Shown here piece by piece: positions 44,396-54,589 of a DNA stretch of 64,000 nucleotides (positions are counted from its first letter, which is position 1; every line of letters begins with the position of its first letter). The stretch is from Isoetes taiwanensis (lineage: Eukaryota > Streptophyta > Lycopodiopsida > Isoetales > Isoetaceae): positions 2,848,738 through 2,912,737 of the forward strand of contig JAJEKV010000109.1 in the NCBI GenBank assembly GCA_021234155.1, read 5' to 3'. A program made the position numbers and the translations under genes. The notes below the pieces were generated by a model. The model saw only the letters and a list, made by a program, of their open reading frames with translations, was not told where the DNA came from and searched no databases.

Positions 44396-44718
44396 CCAGA
44401 AAACATTGGATCCACACTTGTATTTATCTTTGCCTTCGCATTCCACCTTCAAATCTTCTGTTAAGAACTTAACATCCTGCAACAAAGACAAGAATCAGCG
44501 CAAGGAAGATGATATGCTTCTATGAATCTACTCTGATTTTGCCATATATTACCGTTTTCTTGGCAAGATCTTGACAACCAGTGAAGCTCTCTGGAAATTT
44601 GCATGTTCCAAATGTTGTACAGTATAAGCCCTGGCCAAATTCGCACCACTGGTTGCCAATCTTTTTTTATCATTGAGGTCCTGGATAAAGCTAATGACTT
44701 AGCGAAGCTAAAGCACAA
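44370..44718 (-). CDS. Possible two-exon fragment of unknown protein
   Basis: On the minus strand a segment ending at a plausible donor (AAGAAAAC|gtaata, about 44553) is followed by an acceptor (tttgttgcag) and an exon reading DVKFLTEDLKVECEGKDKYK then CGSNVF and a stop. In one frame the first exon is Cys-rich (WCEFGQGLYC, FPESFTGCQDL). In another it reads DLNDKKRLATSGANLARAY. I recognise neither. Splice-site quality is the only support. Confidence 0.3.
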
Positions 44719-44984
44719 AACCCCTCACAAAATTATCTAAGAAACTACAATTTCACGAATACGATCTTCATTTCTATAAAACTAATGAACCGTTCTTCAA
44801 TACTTGAGGATGTGTCGCCACTGTGCAAAATCTTCTACAGCTGCATTTTATATAAACTATCTCAGAGATCTAGATCAAAATATTGAACCCAGAAAACAAT
44901 TTGATGGAGCAAATGCATCAAATTAAAAAGAACATACGAAAAACAGAACAATCCAATAGAGAAAAGGATCTTATGGCAACATAC

Positions 44985-45176
44985 GTGAGCATAATGTTTA
45001 CTAGATCCGCTGGAGAAGAAGCTGTAGAACTGAGAGCAACGATTATTGAAATGAGCATATCCTCATGCATGTCATGCAGGGCATCGAACCCACAAGCATT
45101 TTTCTTCATGGCAACATTTCTTGCAACTTTCCGAGGCCCTTTTGAGGCATCTTTAGTCAATCGATGCTTTCTCTTC
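44985..45176 (-). pseudogene. F-box exon (At1g67340/At5g50450-like)
   Basis: The minus strand encodes a basic stretch (KRKHRLTK), then CGFDALHDMHEDMLISIIVA and SSTASSPADLVNIMLT, ending at a donor (CAC|gtatgt, 44984). This matches the F-box and first-exon boundary of plant F-box/MYND-type proteins (FDxLPDDLVxSILxKLSSxASxPADxxxxLLT). No following exon of that family was found, so it is probably an isolated exon. It lies in the long gap between BUB3 copy A exons. Confidence 0.6.
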
Positions 45177-45375
45177 TGATTCTGATTGATGAGTCCGATA
45201 GAGGATCATGGGCAGCCCAAGACAATACCCGCTTAAGACAATATCCGATTAGGTCGAACAGATCTCGGTTGCCTCCATTGATAGAGATAGAGAGGAGCAT
45301 GCCAAAAAAGGACTAAAAAACCCTAAAAATAGCCTCACCACATGATTTGCCCCATTTCCTAAAATCAACGGCTAA

Positions 45376-45520
45376 CAAAAGGGTGCACTCTAGAAATACT
45401 ATTTAGTACACCTGCATGAATACGGCCACCAAATCATATGAAAACCTTAGAGAAAACAGTACAAAAACAGAAAGAAAACCCCCTGTTATAATGCTACATA
45501 TTCTATTCAATAACAATGGT
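45376..45520. repeat. Dispersed repeat family R, copy 3
   Basis: Shares 'gcactctaga', 'tttagtacacc', 'accaaatcatatgaaaacctta' and 'cccctgttataatgctacatatt' with copy 1 (4856-4975). It ends just before an AACT-type element. Confidence 0.65.
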
Positions 45521-45538
45521 TGTATCAACTATGCAACT

Positions 45539-45859
45539 GGGTAAAAGCATGTTAGGGTGTCCCTTAAAAAGTATTATTTAGTGACCAAAAAGGTACCTAA
45601 AAAGGTACCCAAGACTGGGTACTGGGTACCTGTGTAATATCTCAATAAAAGGTACATTCTAGAACTTTTATATATATTTTGGTCTCCGATAGCATTATGT
45701 TTATCTTAACTTTGAATATTAATGCATCTTTGACTTTTATTTTGGACTTTTGTACTAGTTTTAATGAAAATAAAAATGAGAAAGTACCCAGTTCTGAAGT
45801 ACCTAGTGTATGTACTTTTGCAGGTTCCAAAAGTGGTACACCCTAACATGCTTTTACCC
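45539..45859. mobile_element. Complete 321-bp inverted-repeat element with AACT target duplication
   Basis: The ends are GGGTAAAAGCATGTTAGGGT and its complement (about 26-base inverted repeats). AACT flanks both sides (45535-45538 and 45860-45863). The interior is AT-rich and non-coding, with repeated 'ggtacc' motifs. Decayed relatives are at 17660, 58866 and 7310. A MITE whose superfamily I cannot assign. Confidence 0.85.
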
Positions 45860-45864
45860 AACTC

Positions 45865-46790
45865 TAGTTCTTAAGAAGGTACATATATACAATGATCCGT
45901 AGGTATGCCACTATGGGATGTAACAAATGCTAAATTGGAGTCTAGGCCTTTTTATTAGAATCAAATAAGAACATGGAAGCTTCTACAACGTGCGGGTATG
46001 GGTCTTCAATAGTTCCAGTGCATTCAGCATTCAGCATTCAGCATTCAGCATTCAGCATGGGACATCACTAATAGTTCCCATGAATCAGAACTAAATATGG
46101 GCTATGGATCACCGATTTCTTCTCCAAATTTGAGTGTTCAGAATACAAATACAAATTTTGGGTATGTGTCTGGAACACAATCAAAATGTGGTGTATGGAT
46201 CATCGCCAGGATCATCGCCAGTTTCTTCCTTGGATCAAGCTTGTTCGCATCAAAATGCAAACTTGCATCCGTCCACAAATTTTGGCATTTCGCATAAAAG
46301 CACAAACTTCATTTCTTATGAAGGTTTTCGGATAAGATACATTGGCCGAAATGATGAAGCATTTACAGGAGAACCTGATGGACAGGCAGAGGCATGCATG
46401 CTGAACTACTTCAGCCTGCAAACTAAGCTTATTCTAAGCCAGTCGGCGCCGACCCACTGAGTTCAGATTCATTACGACCAAAATCACAAGTTTCAGCATC
46501 TGTAAATGCAAACTATGGATCATCGCCAGTTTCTTCCTTGGATCAAAATGCAAATTGCATCAGTCTACAAATCTAAGCACAAACTTGGGCATAACCTGCC
46601 AGTCGGCGCCGACCCCTGAACCCTAAAAAAACGAAGACTCACCCTAAAAAAATGCAGTCGCCACCACGACCTCCAGTCGGCGCCGACCGGCCGTGTTCTA
46701 GTTGTGTTTTTTATTTTCTCTTATTTTAAGCTAGCCTAACCTTTGTTACTAAAATATGTTAAAGCTAACCTTTGATCCTAACGTTGTGCC
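45865..46790. repeat. Simple repeats and SN-rich frame with triplicated palindrome
   Basis: (ATTCAGC)n at 46022-46057. A phrase 'tatggatcatcgccag(…)tttcttccttggatcaa' occurs at about 46194 and 46514, and a Ser/Asn-rich plus-strand frame (about 46134-46460) spans the first. The 12-base palindrome GTCGGCGCCGAC, preceded by CCA and followed by C, occurs at about 46441, 46601 and 46677. No domain recognised. Confidence 0.6.
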
Positions 46791-46793
46791 TAA

Positions 46794-46935
46794 GGTTGGG
46801 TTCACATGCAACCATCGCCAAAGAGGGGCCCTGTTTTGCCCTGTGCTTTTTGGCGATGGCAGATGATGGTGCATGTAAAAGGGCTTGCGTTTTTACGTGA
46901 TGGTGAGGGTTGCCATTGTGCATGTGAACCGGCTC
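46794..46935. mobile_element. 142-bp Harbinger-type MITE
   Basis: The termini GGTTGGGTTCACATGCA and GAGCCGGTTCACATGCA (read inward) share GGTTCACATGCA. TAA flanks both sides (46791-46793 and 46936-46938), the PIF/Harbinger target. Internal inverted 'ccatcgcca'/'tggcgatgg' adds a second stem. The GTTCACATG core is shared with the ends of the large Harbinger element in this window. Confidence 0.8.
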
Positions 46936-46939
46936 TAAG

Positions 46940-47285
46940 ACACGTGTTCCCCAATTTCAACACTTGTTTTAAGATCCCAAATGGAGACAAGACTTGCAAG
47001 CTCTAATAAGTTAGATTGCTTCTAGTAGTAAGTTTATTAAAGTTACTTTTTTTTTTTCATGGTTCTTCAATATAAAAGTTGAAATACTGTCCAATGATGA
47101 GTTTTAACGTTAACCAAGATACCAATGATGACTTTTAGACATTAACATAGAGCACATTCTAATGTTGGAGAGAATTTTTCAATATCAAATGGCAAATTTT
47201 AACGGGTATATTATTTTAATGATCAAATTATTGTACCTTATGTTTTTAAATTTAGAGAAATGAAGTGCCACTACCACTGTGAAGG
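46940..47285. other. AT-rich spacer
   Basis: No gene seen. Confidence 0.4.
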
Positions 47286-47289
47286 GTGA

Positions 47290-47700
47290 TCATTGCTTTT
47301 GCCTATGAAGTGTCCATGTTCTGATTCAAAAGTGATCACAATTCCTTACAACGGAGAGGCTCCATTCATGTATTGGCATCTAGAGGTTTTCATCCAGCAC
47401 AATTTCATGGTTTCATGGCTGATGAGGCCCAGGCAAATTGGAATGCTACTCGAGAGGCCTTCTTTGATGGTAAAACATATCAGAGAAAGAAAGACCTTGT
47501 GTTTTTCACTTAGACAATGCTTGCACAAGGAAACTAAGAAGCACCTCAGACTTGAGAACAGACAACGGTTCTTGGACCATTGCAGAATCTGGAGGTTATG
47601 CCCTATCCTTAAGGAAGCAGAAAACAATTCCATTTCATTCTTGAGTGGCTTCCATGAAAGGCATCAATCATTGCATGATCTTCATGGTTTGACGTCGTGA
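47290..47700 (+). pseudogene. Transposase-like fragment, probably MULE-type
   Basis: Across two frames the plus strand reads HPAQFHGFMADEAQANWNAT, an EAFFDGKTYQRKKDLVFF segment, then (other frame) QCLHKETKKHLRLENRQRFL. The order GFM(A/V)D.AQANWNAVR…HWTQSL.KHTKxxI..ELQ..H is one I associate with a transposase-derived family common in seed-free plants. The assignment is tentative. Frameshifted and partial. Confidence 0.4.
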
Positions 47701-47701
47701 C

Positions 47702-48165
47702 ACAATCTGTGTTCCTTTCGTTGCCGCTTTCTGCCAATACAACTTTCTTGAACAGATAAACTTCTGATTAGTATCATGTTCCAGGGATACTATTTTTATT
47801 GTGCTTTACTTTTTTACTGCTGAAAAAAGACCAAAGTGCCCACGAAAAAAGACCCTATATAAATTTACACCCCAGATTCTACATTCTATAACTTTCCTTA
47901 TGCCGTGCAAGGCCTTTACAAAGATGCAGAAGAATCTTGCCTTGGTACTTGTGGATATTTGCCTTTGAGGTGGTTTATGACTGCATAATTTTGGGATCGA
48001 TTACTGAATACAGACCCATATTTCAACATTGTTCAGCAAAAAAAAAATCATGGAAGCCTCTTAGGAGCATAAACATGGATTCACAAACAAGAACTAAATA
48101 TCCCAAATGATATAAATCAAAAAGCATTACATAGAACAACACTTGTTGTCTTGCAGCCATGTAAA
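47702..48165. other. Non-coding, intronic position relative to BUB3
   Basis: AT-rich, no recognised feature. Confidence 0.35.
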
Positions 48166-48170
48166 CTTAC

Positions 48171-48246
48171 TTCTTGATTTGCCCTGCTTCTGAAAGATCA
48201 AAAAACTCCATTGCCACACGTCCTTCCACCGAATTAAGAGCATAAC
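48171..48246 (-). CDS. BUB3: BUB3 exon ([11 protein letters not shown]), upstream exon of copy A
   Basis: Intact exon with acceptor (tttgatag) and donor (GAA|gtaagt). It encodes [20 protein letters not shown] and AGQIKK. In normal BUB3 this exon precedes the [10 protein letters not shown] exon. Here, on the minus strand, it follows copy B's YGTFATG exon (48444-48366), so two gene copies are joined in tandem. Confidence 0.85.
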
Positions 48247-48589
48247 CTATCAAATCAAAGTAATTTTATAATCAGTTCTCTAAGCCGCTTGAAAAGTTTG
48301 TGCTCCTATGAATTCTCAGGGCAAATACAACAGATGCTAATTAAAAAGGAAAGGCAAGTACGAACCTGGTATAACCTCTTTTTGTTATTATCATCCCATA
48401 AATTTACGTAACCATCACAGTCACCAGTTGCAAAAGTGCCATAGCTGTACAAAACAACATGGAACATCGCTAGAATTACGGAAAACAATTTTGTTCATGA
48501 AAATGATAGTAACTTACATGGGGTGGAAAGCAATAGCATTCACACAATAGGAAAAAGGTCATTTAGCGACGTCGGTCTATAGCGATGTC

Positions 48590-49110
48590 TAGGTCACGTC
48601 TATGCGACGTCCCGACGCGTGGACGAGATGTCACACACGAGACGTCGCTGCAGAACCGTCGCATCGACGGCGTCGGCGACGTGACACGTGAGCGCGACGA
48701 CGAGGTGACATATGGCGTGATACAGACGTCGCATGCGACGTGACACGTGGAATATACACGCGGAACATCAACAAAATCCACGCGTGCCGTAAAAGCCACG
48801 TGTATACGTCGCATGCGACGTGACACGTGGAATATACACGTAGAATATACACGTGGAACATCAACAAAATCCACACGTGCCGTAAAAGCCACGTGTATAC
48901 GTCGCATGCGACGTGACACGTGGAATATACACGTGGAATATACACGTGGAATATCAAAAAAATCCACGTGTGTTGTAAAAGCCACGTGTATACGTCGCAT
49001 GCGACGTCACGCAAAAAAAATATGAAAATCCACGTGTAATTAGAAAAGCCACGTGGCAATAAAAAAAGCCACGTGGATACGTCGCATGCGACGTGCAGGG
49101 AAAAAAATAA
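48590..49110. repeat. CACTA left subterminal repeats
   Basis: At least four ~90-base units built on the palindrome CGTCGCATGCGACG and on CACGTG/ACACGTGGAATATACACG phrases (units near 48725, 48806, 48897, 48990, 49077). The same palindrome recurs near the right end (about 52046 and 52256). These are probable transposase binding sites. Confidence 0.85.
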
Positions 49111-49196
49111 AAAATAAATAAAAAAAAGAAAAAAAAATAAAAAAAATGTTTGGCTTAGATAATTATTACAATATGATGTACAAGGAGCAAAAAGGC

Positions 49197-49415
49197 ATTT
49201 ATATTTTTATATTTATATTTTTAAATAATCACAAAAGTATTTTTATATTTATATTTTTAAATAATCACAAAAGTATTTTTATATTTATATTTTTAAATAA
49301 TCACAAAAGTATTTTTATATTTATATTTTTAAATAATCACAAAAGTATTTTTATATTTATATTTTTAAATAATCACAAAAGTGAATTGTATTTATATTTT
49401 TAAATAATCACAAAA
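49197..49415. repeat. 36-bp AT-rich minisatellite in CACTA
   Basis: About six direct copies of a 36-base unit containing 'tttttaaataatcacaaaag', nearly identical, tandem without spacers. Confidence 0.9.
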
Positions 49416-49439
49416 GACTCGTTAAGGGGAGTATCCACC

Positions 49440-51830
49440 CTTTTAGCTTAGAGCTAATCTCTGTCAGATTCAGTGGAGTAGTCATCCGATTCGGGGTTGC
49501 GATTGGATGGCCCTCCACCAAAGTTTTTGATTCCTCACACCCCCAGCGCCCCATGTCCTCGTCTAGGGCTTGATTCATCTCCGCCTTCGCTTCCTATAAA
49601 ACCAAAAGAATATGGCATTAATGTAGTTCATAGAATTATAATAATTTTCTACAATGCACCCCGCATTCCGTGATGTGGGACAGTTCCCTCTTCATTATAA
49701 CTCGTTGATACAGATAAACAGCTCCGCCCGTGGCTATTTTTTTACGTCTTTGCTTGCTAGGGGAAACCCGTATAGCCGTGTCTATGACAATATAACGAGT
49801 ATTAGCTAATGACATTTAAAGTTCTTATTAAAATTAATGTGAACTAATATAGCTCTTACGAATCTATGGTGAAATCCTTTTCCGGCCATTTGGAGCCCAA
49901 ATGAGGCGCTTTTCGTTCACTTTTAGTTGCTTTGTCGGTCCCGAGCTCTATGTTTCGTTTCGGATCCTTTGCACGCTCGAATGCAACTCGATTGCAAGGC
50001 ACACAACATTATCACAAGTTAAAGTGAACGAATGGCAAAAAAAATAAGAAATACCTTGATATCTTCCTTGTGGAGATTAAGTGGTTTAGGGACTTTTGAC
50101 CAATCGCCTCCAACTTTTTCGCAAGTCTGCTTCAGTTCCTTGACCACTCTTTGCCTTTGACATAAATCGATAGATCAACGCAATATCAAAATAATAAAAA
50201 CAAGACTATGACTAGGTCATATACCTCCTTTTTCGTAGGAGCTCGCCCATCATCGAAGTGAGCTTCTTCCAGTTAAACTTCTTTACATTTTCTATCTCTG
50301 GGAAACTCTGTTTCATTTTATTTTTGACGCTCTCTATTTCGCGTTGGTCATAAGTGCCAGGCCACTCCCCTATACCGCGGGGAGGCCATAAACGAGAGAT
50401 ATTATTTGAGACCGCGTCCCTCAGTGTAGTATAAAAGACACTTCCCGCGTCATGAATCCATCTTAGGAAGATCGTCCCTGAAGCATAAATGGTGGGTATA
50501 TAAAAGCGTGTTTATGTCTACCGTCAATATACATATCCCGCCCCGATAGGAAACTTTTGAGCACTTTACAATTTATTCTAAGTGAAGAGAATGAACAAAA
50601 CAACAAATTTAGATGACAAAGTACTAATATTTAAGGTTGATATCTTAAATAATATGTTCACATAACTTACATCAAAAAATTATTATTATTATGATAGTCG
50701 GGTATATTCGGGGCCAAATCACCCACAGACTTACATGTCTAAAACAAAGCGAAATGGACGCTCTTCTTCAGTGACACGACGTCGTCGGGATCCGGACCTC
50801 TCCAAGTCAGGCGATTCACGATGTTCTTGGGATCCCGAACCCTGTGATGATCGTCGCGATCTTGAACGTTGTGAGTCCGTTGCTCCACTACTTCTTGACC
50901 TGGGAAGTAATGAGAGAATGACCATCTTTAACATGCTGCAACCAAAGAAATGTTTGGTACGTAGTGGATATATATTTACCTGTTGAAATCTACCTCCAAG
51001 TTCCTTGCATCAGAAAAATCTGTTCCCGTCTCTTGCCTAGAACGGGAGTCCATACTACGTCTACCGATCTCGATATTCTCGCGAGAACGTGGAGGCCGAT
51101 AATCAACACTATGTCGATGGGGAATAGGAGCGGGAGGCTGCCTAACTGGCGTTGGTGTCAAAGAGGCAAAATATGCTGCAATTTGGTCTCTCTCGGCGGG
51201 AGACATATTTGCGAGGAAGGCGGGGAGCGGCGGAGGAACTGCAGAAGCACAAATATCATGCAAAAAACAATTCATTTATTTATTATTTTTATAAAAGCTA
51301 TCTTAATACCCAAACCTGCTGGTGTAGTGACAGGTGGAGGTTGGCTTCTTGGAACATCAGCACGATTGCCCCTACCTCGTGGAGTCCTCCTCCTATTTTC
51401 TCTAAACTCTTCCCTTTCCTCTACACAACAAATTAAAACTCCATGCATAAACTCACATACCTAATTAGAGGGTAAAGCGTATAATAAAAACTATATAAAT
51501 ACTTACGTTCGTCTTCGTCATTCTCCGTACGATTGCGATTACCTCTATTCATCGCCGAGAAAAATAGCACACCTAGATCAAAAGAAATTGTGAGAGAAAC
51601 ATTTGATAACCATGAATGTTATTGGTTGCAATAATAGAATGATACTTACAAACCATACAGATGATAAATAGTATTTTGATGGTTCGAAATGTGCCACCAA
51701 TGAGCCCCGGCAGACTTATTGCAGTCTTGACCGTCTTGACCAGGGGCGGAGGGGGAGATGCATAATGCCACGAATATTGCATCATCAGAAAGACCGCTAC
51801 AATGAGGAAGACCGCTAAGAATTGAGCCTC
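49440..51830 (-). CDS. Spliced gene inside the CACTA element
   Basis: Likely minus-strand exons: about 51568-51538 (MNRGNRNRTENDEDE), 51421-51316 (EEFRENRRRTPRGRG, DVPRSQPPPVTTPA), 51240-50989 (VPPPLPAFLANMSPAERDQI, ending LEVDFNR with donor), 50938-50735 (Ser/Arg-rich: RSRRSSQGSGSQEHR), 50478-50225 (TIFLRWIHDAGSVFYTTLRD, ISRLWPPRG, KKFNWKKLTSMMGELLRKRR), 50160-50056 (QRVVKELKQTCEKVGGDWSK), 49979-49859, 49790-49670 and 49590-49440. The first four join well; later joins are uncertain. A Pro/Arg/Ser-rich N-terminus plus a basic helical region resembles DNA-binding accessory (tnpA-like) proteins of plant CACTA elements by position and character, not by a recognised motif. A hydrophobic frame at 51820-51655 (MAEAQFLAVFLIVAVFL) may be an upstream exon. 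Confidence 0.5.
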
Positions 51831-51939
51831 CGCCATGACTATATATATTAATTTGAACATAACGAGAATTAGCGAGAGAAAAGCTTTGAACAAGTGTCTT
51901 TGAATAAATACCTAAATTGAATAAGTGACAGATGGGCTG

Positions 51940-52330
51940 GTATCAGATGCCGCGATGCATGCGACGTCGCAAGCGCCCACCGGGCGTGACACCGCCCTCC
52001 ACTGGCGCCCAAGTCCACCGGGCGTGACGGATGGACCAAGTATTTACGTCGCATGCGACGTAACGCCGCAAGCGTTCACCCGGCGTGACACTGCCGTCCA
52101 CCGGGCGCCCAAGTCCACCGGGCGCGGGCCCGGATGGGCCTGGCATCAGACGCCGCATGCGGCGTGGCGCCGCCGTGACACCTGTCGTCCACCTGGCGCA
52201 GGCGTCCACCTGGCGTGACAGATCTGCCACGTCACGATGTCAAACGTCGCAGTAGACGTCGCATGCGACGTGCCTGCGACGTGACGTCGCATTGACTTCG
52301 CATGGTCACGTCAATTGCGACGTCACGTGA
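51940..52330. repeat. CACTA right subterminal repeats
   Basis: GC-rich repeats 'gcgcccaccgggcgtgac'/'gtccaccgggcg' (51975-52125, 52185-52215) plus ACGTCGCATGCGACGT palindromes (52046, 52256). Composition differs from the left end, which is CACGTG-rich. Confidence 0.8.
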
Positions 52331-52439
52331 CTCAAACGTCACAAGCCCACGTCGCTAAATGTCCATTCTCTTGTTGTGTCACTAGATACACTATGTCCCT
52401 GCCAGCCTCTGATTTACGATGGCATTTGAATGCATATCT

Positions 52440-52829
52440 GTCAAAAGATCGTTATGATCCTAGGCTTCATCATGAGTGCCTAAAATATCCTTTTTCTTTC
52501 TGTTAATGGCCATCCGAACTGGGCTTGGCTTTCGAGATACATTAATTTATGGGCAAATCTCAGATTGATGTTTGGCCTCCGTGAAGATAAGAGAAAGAGG
52601 AGGTTAGGGTCTTATTTTTCAAAAAATCCGAGACGATGAGCTCTGAAAATGGTGAATCCAGCATGAAAGCTTGTGGTTTTTACTTGCAATACTCTGCTTT
52701 AAAAATCTGCGTTCCTGCTTTAATGACTCATGTGACTTTGTCTGCTGCGATCAATACTTGGTTGATCTTTCTTTTTGAGAAAACCATGTGCGATCCATCC
52801 TGAGCAGCTTGGCGACCCAAAAACAAACA
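52440..52829. other. Spacer
   Basis: BUB3 intron homology ends near 52463; the rest is unassigned. Confidence 0.35.
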
Positions 52830-53035
52830 CTGGCAAAACACATAGCCGGTTAGACAGTTCGAAGAGCTGCCCCAAGCAACAGGGGTGACCGCCAGTTTAC
52901 TGCCATTATCAAGTTTGTAGCAGTTTTCCGCATATTCTAGAAATATACTAGCATATATTAAGAATATGCCGAAAACCCACACAAGCAAGGGATTCCCCCC
53001 TAGGGGCAACCCAAAAATTGGCATCAAAAGTTATA
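52830..53035 (-). repeat. Dispersed repeat family S, copy 2
   Basis: Homologous to 22782-22975 (see there). In this copy the minus-strand frame stays open from 53027 to 52728 (GLPLGGNPLLVWVFGIF..). Confidence 0.6.
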
Positions 53036-53079
53036 GAGAAACAACGTGCCAATGCACTATAGATTGTTCCAATGCCATT

Positions 53080-53625
53080 TTGTGTCTTCTCAATTATCTC
53101 TGTATTCTTCTCTTCTATTTATATAGCTTTCTATTTTCTCTATATTCTCTTTCTATCCTCTATATTTTTATCTAAGTCTCTATATGTTCTCTCTCTTCTC
53201 ATTTTTTTCTCTTCTTTCTTCTTCTATCTCTTCTCTCTCTAGTCTCTCTCTATCTTTTCTAAAAAGAACACACTAGTTCTCGAATAGCTATGAAGTTCAA
53301 GACCTCCTAGAGTCACACTATATGTATAGCCCTGTCCCATGGCATGTGTTGTCTCCATGGACCTATCTATCCATCCATCCATCCATCCATCCATCCATCC
53401 ATCCATCCATCCATCCATCCATCCAGCATATATTTTATTCTCTTTCTTCTCTCATATTTCTATCTATTCTCTCTATTCTCTTCTCTCCCTTCTTTTTATG
53501 TCTTCATTCTCTATATTCTCTTCTCTTATTCTCTATATTTCTTCCTTATTCTGCCTCTCTTTCTCTCCCCATCTCATGATTCACTTCTCTCTTTCTCTTT
53601 TTGTCTCTTAACGCTTTATTCAATT
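53080..53625. repeat. Polypyrimidine tract with (ATCC)n microsatellite
   Basis: C/T-rich on the plus strand, built from TCTCTATTCTC-like phrases. (ATCC)n occupies about 53369-53425. Confidence 0.9.
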
Positions 53626-54588
53626 ACACCTATGTGCGATTCAATTACAATAGACAACAATGCATCTAATAGAAGAATGATGTCCAAATCCTCCCTGAAA
53701 ATAGAGCAGGTGCTATGTAAGGAAAGTCTCCAAAAACTTTTTATATCTAGCCTAAAGCCCCTCTTAAACACAAGGTGCATGACGATTATCAACTTGGGCA
53801 AAGATGCGCCTTGGAGTGGGAATCTTTTTAGGGAGGTGTAATATTTTAGAACTCATATGCTTATCAATGTTGTGGCGCAGTTTTTTCCCTCCACCTGGTG
53901 TTTAAGTGGGGGTTAGAGATTAATGCTTCTCCGAGTAGTTTCTGTGCAATAACTCATGAGGCTGGGATGCCAAGTGGGTTAATGTGCAAACCTGCGAGAG
54001 GGAAAGAGTTGATCCCCTTAAATCATTGGTTAATGAATTTATCTCCATGCGAGCCAGGACCAGTTTTGATTCAAGAGATAATCTCAAGTGAGTTATTGCA
54101 ATAATCGCCCTTAAATCAAATGCAACTAATTGCAAGGCCCTCGTGCTATGAAGTATTCTTCAGTTTAGTTTCTCAAGATCTGACGGCAACAAGCCATGTA
54201 TCTTGATAAATTGCGAGCCGCGTGATTTAAGGGCACCCTACCCTCTCATGGGTTAAGAACATAACTCACAAGGCTACCAACGTCTTGCATTAACCCTAGC
54301 AACACAAATTTCATTCAGGTATTTTAAGAGACAACGTGTAAATGCTGGAGTATTTTCACAAACCAAAAAAAGACCTAATGACAGTCTAAACCGACCTGTA
54401 CTTAGTTCTACCAATGCACTCATGGCATCCGAAGGGATCCTTCTGCCATTCAATGCCATTCTTCTCTTGCCTTTTTTAAATTATTTGCTTTCTTTTTTCT
54501 GCCTTCTTTAAATCATTTGCTCTAATCCCAGATTCGAAGTTTTAGAATTCTCGATCTTTCGCCTTTGCTTTTCTCTTGCTCAATAACA
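53626..54588. other. Unassigned; possible upstream intron of next exon
   Basis: Short open frames only. It ends in a pyrimidine tract and acceptor (ttgctcaataacag, AG at 54588-54589). Confidence 0.35.
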
Positions 54589-54589
54589 G

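Larger units (their letters stand above)
48543..52378. mobile_element. CACTA/EnSpm-type element, 3836 bp
   Basis: The ends, read inward, are CACAATAGGAAAAAGGTCAT and CACAACAAGAGAATGGACAT, both continuing TTAGCGACG. The 3-base target duplication is TCA (48540-48542 and 52379-52381). The paralogous BUB3 copy A carries the uninterrupted site (attcactag, about 41880). CACAA rather than CACTA ends, a 3-base duplication and dense subterminal repeats fit the EnSpm/CACTA superfamily. A minus-strand spliced gene lies inside (49440-51830). No RNase-H-fold transposase was recognised, so it may be non-autonomous. Confidence 0.93.
48366..52437 (-). pseudogene. BUB3: BUB3 exons, copy B, split by CACTA element
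   Basis: Exon pieces 52437-52382 and 48542-48518 together make an 81-base exon ([26 protein letters not shown]) that matches copy A's 41939-41859 in length and phase. A 3836-base element sits inside it. The next exon, 48444-48366, is intact and encodes [20 protein letters not shown] and KKRLYQ with a good donor. No YSxYPTS last exon follows. WD40 residues such as the FATGxxDGxVxLWD strand are preserved, so the copy decayed recently. Confidence 0.9.

Noticed and set aside
48563-49059. Repetitive minus- and plus-strand frames over the CACTA left end
   Set aside because: They are translations of the subterminal repeat array; all frames stay open because the unit lacks stops.
49197-49415. Regular 36-bp repeats that could be mistaken for a CRISPR array
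   Set aside because: Units are contiguous with no unique spacers, AT-rich, and lie inside a eukaryotic CACTA element.
53322-53841. Ser/His/Pro-rich frames over the polypyrimidine tract
   Set aside because: Produced by (ATCC)n and TCTC repeats; no conserved domain.
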